From the NCBI GenBank assembly GCA_029861825.1, contig JAOTYN010000021.1, positions 1-18,329 on the forward strand: 18,329 nucleotides of DNA. The letters are read 5' to 3'. Position 1 is the first letter of the stretch, and every line of letters begins with the position of its first letter. A program made the position numbers and the translations under genes. Shown one piece after another: positions 14,047-18,329 of the stretch. The notes under the pieces were generated by a model that had not been told where the DNA came from, did no database searches, and saw only the letters and a list, made by a program, of their open reading frames with translations. Source of the stretch: Cyclobacteriaceae bacterium (lineage in GTDB: Bacteria; Bacteroidota; Bacteroidia; Cytophagales; Cyclobacteriaceae).

Positions 14047-15741
14047 ATGTCTCAAGATCCTCCAGCAATAAAACCTAAATACTATCCTCCAATTCTGCCC
14101 GGTCATAGAGAATGGCCGGTCGTGCGTTTGGCAAAAAATCGCAAAGATTTTGTGTCCACGGTGGTACAATCGGCAGTAGCCAGCATCTTGGAACATACTC
14201 AAGATCATCAAGCCTTGATCGAGGAGCTAGAACTTACCCTATTTTTGGAAAGGAACCGTTTGAGACAGAATCCTTGGAAAGTAGACCCTGAGGATGAAGA
14301 GGAGTTTTGGGGGAAGATCAAGGGTCAACTGGTTCATCTTTCCCAGGAAAATTCTGAGGAGGCCCGGCAAAATGCTCAGCAGATGCTGGAGCAAATTGTA
14401 TCGCGGTATGCAGAGGAGATTGCGGGTAACTTCAAACAATCCCGTTACCGATTTGCCCGTACCTTGATCATTTTTGGGTTCGCTCGATTGTTAAACGCCG
14501 CCCGGCTAAAGGGCATTAAATCGTTGTGGAGCCGTGAACTGGACTTGCCAGACAAAATTCAAATAAACGGAGAGATCGATCAATTGAGGGCTTTGGCCAA
14601 GTTGGGCACAGTAGTTATGGTTCCCACTCATTTCAGCAATCTGGATTCTGCCCTGATCGGTTGGGTGATTCAACACCTGGGACTACCGGCCTTTATCTAC
14701 GGTGCGGGACTGAATCTGTTCAACATCGGGATCTTTGCCTATTTCATGAACAGTTTGGGGGCTTACAAAGTGGACCGCCGGAAAAAGAACATGGTGTACC
14801 TGGAAACCCTTAAAACCTACAGTACCGAAGCGTTAAAATACGGTTGTCATAGTTTGTTTTTCCCTGGAGGGACACGTTCTCGATCGGGCATGATCGAGAA
14901 AAAGTTAAAAATGGGGCTGTTAAGTACCGTTATGGAAGCTCAGCGCTGCAATTTTGAAAATCATCCCCAGGGTGAAGCGGCCAAGATCTTTGTAGTGCCT
15001 GTAGTGCTCAACTATCATTTTGTACTGGAAGCACCTGGACTTATCAATCAATTCCTGGAGATGCAAGGTCAAGAACGCTATTATGTCGAGAATGACGAAT
15101 TCAGCAACTCCTATAAGATCATCAAATTTCTTTTCAAGTTTTTTACCAAGGGCAGTGATATTAGTGTGTCCATAGGCAGAGGTATGGATGTAATGGGCAA
15201 TTATGTGAACGATCAGGGTATTTCCTTTGATCAGGATGGCAATAAGATCGATACTTCCGACTATTTTAAATCCTTGGGAAGAATTCAGAAGGACGATCAA
15301 CGGGATGGGGAGTACACCCGCATGCTCAGTGAGCGGATTGTTTCGGAATTTCACCGCAATAACCGGGTATTTTCCAGTCACCTGGTAGCTTTTGCGGCCT
15401 TTCAGATACTCAAAAATCGATATAACAAACTAGATCTCTTTAACTTCCTTCGCATACAGCCCGATGAGTTGGTAATAGATTACGCCCATTTCCTGGAGGT
15501 ATGCGCAACACTGCGTAACAAGATCTTTGAAATGAACCAACAAGGAGCCCTTCATACTGCGGAGCATTTAAAAGGGAAAATTGAAGAAGTGGTGGAACAT
15601 GGGCTGTATAATGTAGGTCTTTATCATGCGAAACGGCCGGCCTTAAGAAATAAGCAAGGTTTAATCGTCTCACAGGATCTGAACCTATTGTACTTTTATC
15701 ACAATCGTTTGCAGGGATATGGCCTCGAACAATACATATAA
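14047..15741 (+). CDS. PlsB-like glycerol-phosphate acyltransferase (1-acyl-sn-glycerol-3-phosphate acyltransferase family)
   Basis: The 564-residue protein carries the four acyltransferase blocks. Block I is the catalytic HFSNLD (His195-x4-Asp200). Block II is GAYKVDRR (238-245). Block III is FFPGGTRSRSG (271-281), and block IV is VVPVVLNY (316-323). It would transfer an acyl group to glycerol-3-phosphate or 1-acylglycerol-3-phosphate at the inner membrane. Its length, the RSRSG block and the overlap with gpsA, which makes glycerol-3-phosphate, favour the first acylation (PlsB-like). In block III the usual Glu of PEGTRS/EGGRS is Gly274, which could be a lineage feature. Residues 1-150 form a helical N-terminal domain and 400-564 a helical C-terminal extension. 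The last 23 bases overlap gpsA, so translation is probably coupled. Substrate order is not proved by sequence. Confidence 0.87.
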   Translation: MSQDPPAIKPKYYPPILPGHREWPVVRLAKNRKDFVSTVVQSAVASILEHTQDHQALIEELELTLFLERNRLRQNPWKVDPEDEEEFWGKIKGQLVHLSQENSEEARQNAQQMLEQIVSRYAEEIAGNFKQSRYRFARTLIIFGFARLLNAARLKGIKSLWSRELDLPDKIQINGEIDQLRALAKLGTVVMVPTHFSNLDSALIGWVIQHLGLPAFIYGAGLNLFNIGIFAYFMNSLGAYKVDRRKKNMVYLETLKTYSTEALKYGCHSLFFPGGTRSRSGMIEKKLKMGLLSTVMEAQRCNFENHPQGEAAKIFVVPVVLNYHFVLEAPGLINQFLEMQGQERYYVENDEFSNSYKIIKFLFKFFTKGSDISVSIGRGMDVMGNYVNDQGISFDQDGNKIDTSDYFKSLGRIQKDDQRDGEYTRMLSERIVSEFHRNNRVFSSHLVAFAAFQILKNRYNKLDLFNFLRIQPDELVIDYAHFLEVCATLRNKIFEMNQQGALHTAEHLKGKIEEVVEHGLYNVGLYHAKRPALRNKQGLIVSQDLNLLYFYHNRLQGYGLEQYI

Positions 15742-16774
15742 CCAGCCGGTGGGCATTATCGGGGCCGGCAGTTTCGGTTGCGCAGTTGCCAACATTCTGG
15801 CGGAGAATGTTCCGGTGATCATGTATGCCCGTAACCCAGAGGTAGTTGATGAAATAAACTATAAGGGCAGCAGCAGGGGCATCGCATTAAGCGAACGGGT
15901 CAAGGGCCACGGCGATCTAGAGCAATTAGCAGCAACATGTGAGGTTATATTTCCAGTGGTACCCTCCGGCAATTTCAGAGAAATGATCACTAAGGTGGGG
16001 CCTTTCCTGAAACCTTATCACATATTGATCCATGGGACCAAAGGATTTGTGGTAGAGCTCCCCGAAGACCAGAACCTGGAAGAGGTCAAGTTTTTACGAA
16101 AAGAAGAGGTCTTCACCATGAGTGAGCTGATTCGCAGAGAAACTTCAGTGGTACGTATCGGCTGTCTGGCGGGACCTAATCTGGCCAAAGAGATCAACGA
16201 GCACCAGCCGGCAGCCACAGTAGTAGCCAGCCGTTTTGACGAGGTGATCGATATGGGTCAGCAACTACTCAAAAGTGAACGCTTCCGCGTTTACGGCAAC
16301 AACGACCTTATCGGAGTGGAACTTTGTGGAGTACTTAAAAACATTATCGCGATTGCAGCGGGTGCTCTTAGTGGTTTGGGATATGGAGAAAATACCCGTG
16401 GGTTACTGATCAGCCGGGGCATGGTGGAGATGATATACCTGGGACAGGCCCTGGGTGGTAATGTCAAGGCATTCCTGGGACTAGCCGGCGTGGGAGACCT
16501 GGTGGCTACCTGTACCAGCCGCCTGAGCAGAAATTACTCTCTGGGTTTTAGGCTGGCCCAGGGCGAGACTTTACCACATATTTTGGGGTCTATGGATGAG
16601 GTTGCCGAAGGTGTAAACACCATAAAGATCACAAAACGGCTTGCCGACAACTATCGGGTACGTGCTCCCATTACCACTATGCTCCATCAGGTACTCTATG
16701 AAGATCTCCCACTGGAGGAAGCCTTACAATATCTTATGAAGTATCCCTTTATCCAGGATATTGACTTTTTGTAG
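15719..16774 (+). CDS. gpsA: NAD(P)-dependent glycerol-3-phosphate dehydrogenase
   Basis: The 351-residue cytoplasmic enzyme interconverts dihydroxyacetone phosphate and glycerol-3-phosphate, supplying the backbone for phospholipids. It opens with a Rossmann motif GIIGAGSFG (Gly15-x-Gly17-x2-Gly20). Further motifs are HGTKGF (Lys108), the GPNLAKEI segment (152-159), ELCGVLKNIIAIAAG with the catalytic-position Lys207, and GLAGVGDLVATCTSRLSRN (254-272) with Asp260. These are all hallmarks of GpsA. A short acidic insert (113-140) makes it a little longer than the E. coli protein. The ATG at 15719 lies inside the end of the acyltransferase gene with GCAGGG just ahead of it. The 3' end overlaps the convergent M48 peptidase gene by 26 bases. 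Essential or near-essential role expected. Confidence 0.96.
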   Translation: MASNNTYNQPVGIIGAGSFGCAVANILAENVPVIMYARNPEVVDEINYKGSSRGIALSERVKGHGDLEQLAATCEVIFPVVPSGNFREMITKVGPFLKPYHILIHGTKGFVVELPEDQNLEEVKFLRKEEVFTMSELIRRETSVVRIGCLAGPNLAKEINEHQPAATVVASRFDEVIDMGQQLLKSERFRVYGNNDLIGVELCGVLKNIIAIAAGALSGLGYGENTRGLLISRGMVEMIYLGQALGGNVKAFLGLAGVGDLVATCTSRLSRNYSLGFRLAQGETLPHILGSMDEVAEGVNTIKITKRLADNYRVRAPITTMLHQVLYEDLPLEEALQYLMKYPFIQDIDFL

Positions 16775-18023
16775 CGGATTGAAGGTTTTCCAAGGCTCTA
16801 AGTCTTTGTAACAGAGGGGGGTGCGAGTAGTGAAAGAAAACAAAAAGCTTATGGGGCCACAAGTTGGAGAGATTGTTTATCGATAGTTTTTTCAGGGCCA
16901 GCATTAGCGCACCTCCATCGGATGTGGCAGCTGCATAAGCATCGGCTTCAAACTCGTTCTTCCTACTTAAAATATTGAAAAGAACGCCAAGCACTTTGCT
17001 GACAGGGGTGTAAAGCAAACCGAACGCCACCAAATTTAAGTGCATTGACCATTGTGTTCCCCCTAATGCCATGGACAACTGCTGATTGTTCAGCATCAGC
17101 GAAAGTATAAATAGCAATAAGGCCGCTTGTAATATCGACAATACATAACTTTGGATGATGTGCTTCTTCTTGTAATGGCCTACTTCATGTGCTAAAATAG
17201 ATACCAGCTCTTCAACGTCATGGTTTTCTATTAAGGTGTCGTACAGCACGATCTTCTTTTTCTTGCCCAAACCTGAAAAAAAAGCGTTGGATTTTTGAGA
17301 TCGTTTGGATCCATCGATCACGAATATATTGTCTAAGGGGAAGTTGACATGCTGACTATAACCTTCAATAGCCTGCTTCAGATCTCCATCTTCCAGGGGC
17401 GTTAGCTTATTGAACAGCGGCAAGATCCAACTGGTATAAAACATGTTGATCAGTAAAGAAAAAACGGCCATCACCGCCAGGAAGTAGATCCAAAAATTGG
17501 CTCCCAGCTGCATAATAGTGTACATGAGCAGCGAAAATAAGGGTACTCCTAAAAGAATAGCCAGAAAATAACCTTTAATCTTGTCCAACAGAAAGGTTTT
17601 AACCGTGGTTTTATTGAACCCGAATTTCTCCTCAAGTACAAAAGTATGGTACCACTGGAAGGGTGTTCCCAGTATATCGGATACTAAGAATAAAGCCCCA
17701 AAAAAGGCCAGTGCTAGTACCATAGGATGTTCAATATAGGTCCTTAGCCATTGATCCAGCCAGCCGAAACCACCGCTTAGCAAAATTACCAGCATAAGTA
17801 CCATCCCTAAACCCGAGGTAATGAAACCAAAATGAGTTTTGGCCTTCTGATAAGCCAATGTTTTTTGGTAGGTCTCAGGTTCCACGAAATCCTGTAATTG
17901 ACTGGGCACCCGTGCTTGTTGATGGGATAAGTTCAAATAGTCCAGAAACTGCTCCCAAAGGTAGTTTACCACCAAAATGGCCAAAATAATGGTCAAGAGT
18001 ATTCCTGCATCCATAGAAATCAT
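16749..18023 (-). CDS. M48 family (Ste24/CAAX prenyl protease 1-like) membrane metallopeptidase
   Basis: The 424-residue protein has five or more membrane segments and the Ste24-type N-terminal domain (residues ~40-200). The conserved RSQKSNAFFSGLGKKKKIVLYDTL stretch occupies about 241-264. The zinc site is AHEVGHYKKKH with His279 and His283 as ligands and Glu280 catalytic. A third ligand comes from NEFEAD (Glu357). In eukaryotes this family trims prenylated proteins. Bacteria lack CAAX prenylation, so here it more likely acts in inner-membrane or envelope protein quality control, with unknown substrate. The ATG at 18021 is assigned, but an ATG three codons in (18012-18014) is equally good given the near-leaderless promoter match at 18035-18042. 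It begins 27 bases after the PorP/SprF-like gene on the same strand, and its 3' end overlaps gpsA. Confidence 0.93.
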   Translation of the reverse strand: MISMDAGILLTIILAILVVNYLWEQFLDYLNLSHQQARVPSQLQDFVEPETYQKTLAYQKAKTHFGFITSGLGMVLMLVILLSGGFGWLDQWLRTYIEHPMVLALAFFGALFLVSDILGTPFQWYHTFVLEEKFGFNKTTVKTFLLDKIKGYFLAILLGVPLFSLLMYTIMQLGANFWIYFLAVMAVFSLLINMFYTSWILPLFNKLTPLEDGDLKQAIEGYSQHVNFPLDNIFVIDGSKRSQKSNAFFSGLGKKKKIVLYDTLIENHDVEELVSILAHEVGHYKKKHIIQSYVLSILQAALLLFILSLMLNNQQLSMALGGTQWSMHLNLVAFGLLYTPVSKVLGVLFNILSRKNEFEADAYAAATSDGGALMLALKKLSINNLSNLWPHKLFVFFHYSHPPLLQRLRALENLQSATKSQYPG

Positions 18024-18034
18024 GTATTGGGATG

Positions 18035-18042
18035 CAAAGGTA
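18035..18042 (-). promoter_or_regulatory. Candidate -7 promoter element for the M48 peptidase gene
   Basis: On the minus strand bases 18042-18035 read TACCTTTG, a perfect TAnnTTTG. It lies in the 27-base gap after the PorP/SprF-like gene. No matching -33 TTG is found. The predicted start would leave about 6 bases before the first ATG. Confidence 0.35.
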
Positions 18043-18050
18043 CGATATTA

Positions 18051-18329
18051 TCAGAACTTGGGACAGGGTATTTGGCGCACGCTCTTAGGGGGACGTCGGG
18101 GATCAGGAGGAAAGCGGTAGCTGATAGAGATCTCGTGAGCTCCTCCACTGGCTATTCCTAATTCCGAGATGGTGTAGTCAAAACTATAGCCGATGTTAAG
18201 ATTGTCGGCGGTGAGGCCAACCAGAAAAATGATGGCCTCCTTGTCGTTAATGCCTTCAAAGGACTGACCGGGAATACCTCGATACCACATCCCAAATACG
18301 ATAGGCTCAATGGTGAGGTAGGTTCCCAA
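18051..18329 (-). CDS. PorP/SprF family type IX secretion system membrane protein, C-terminal part (5' end outside window)
   Basis: About 92 C-terminal residues are visible and the frame runs off the window end, so the start lies beyond 18329. Outer-membrane beta-strands (TIEPIVFGMWYRGI, AIIFLVGLTADNLNIGYSFDYTISELG) lead to GGAHEISISYRF and a basic tail ending QIPCPKF. The GAHEISISYRF plus CPKF ending is characteristic of PorP/SprF-family proteins. These are outer-membrane barrels that accompany the type IX secretion and gliding machinery or its secreted partners. Genomes carry many paralogues, often next to a large secreted adhesin gene, so this may be a paralogue rather than the core component. 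The neighbour upstream is not visible. Confidence 0.88.
   Translation of the reverse strand: MGTYLTIEPIVFGMWYRGIPGQSFEGINDKEAIIFLVGLTADNLNIGYSFDYTISELGIASGGAHEISISYRFPPDPRRPPKSVRQIPCPKF

Overview
This 18.3 kb window comes from a member of the Bacteroidota (Bacteroidetes). The evidence is a PorP/SprF-type protein ending in the characteristic CPKF tail (type IX secretion/gliding machinery), a two-component-regulator-propeller histidine kinase, LVIVD/choice-of-anchor-B proteins, a lipoprotein with a Bacteroidetes-style surface-export signal, TAnnTTTG promoter elements, and few Shine-Dalgarno sequences. The genus cannot be told from the sequence. No rRNA, tRNA, CRISPR array, insertion sequence or phage gene was seen, and no gene-free stretch exceeds 200 bases.

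Layout. 1-872: 3' end of an acyl-CoA oxidase/dehydrogenase (+). 881-1390: CHRD-domain lipoprotein (-). 1586-3257: secreted cysteine-less thioredoxin-like protein, then an LVIVD-repeat surface lipoprotein (+). 3261-7040: large propeller/Y_Y_Y/GAF sensor histidine kinase (-). 7171-10872: three-gene operon (-), transcribed as Ig-like/LVIVD protein, then a beta-propeller with a His/Met-rich pentapeptide repeat, then an outer-membrane beta-barrel. 10966-11499: exported NTF2-like protein (+). 11471-12052: CPBP membrane protease (-). 12193-12327: 44-residue lipoprotein (+). 12403-13101: secreted basic protein built of 13-residue tandem repeats (+), closed by a strong intrinsic terminator. 13210-13953: membrane protein with a C-terminal DUF952 domain (+). 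14047-16774: PlsB-like acyltransferase overlapping gpsA (+). 16749-18023: Ste24-type M48 metallopeptidase (-). 18051-18329: 3' part of a PorP/SprF protein (-).

How the genes fit together. The acyltransferase and GpsA pair covers the first steps of phospholipid synthesis: dihydroxyacetone phosphate to glycerol-3-phosphate, then acylation. The stretch from 2190 to 10872 is unusually rich in beta-propellers, with four of five genes encoding them. It combines a periplasmic propeller sensor kinase, two LVIVD proteins and a propeller carrying an MDHSK repeat of the kind seen in copper-resistance proteins. An envelope metal-handling or surface-sensing module is a reasonable inference but is not shown by the sequence. 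The least conventional items are the MDHSK-repeat propeller operon, the membrane-anchored DUF952 protein, the 13-residue repeat protein and the tiny lipoprotein next to it. Gene ends are tightly packed: all four convergent junctions lie within 8 bp or overlap.
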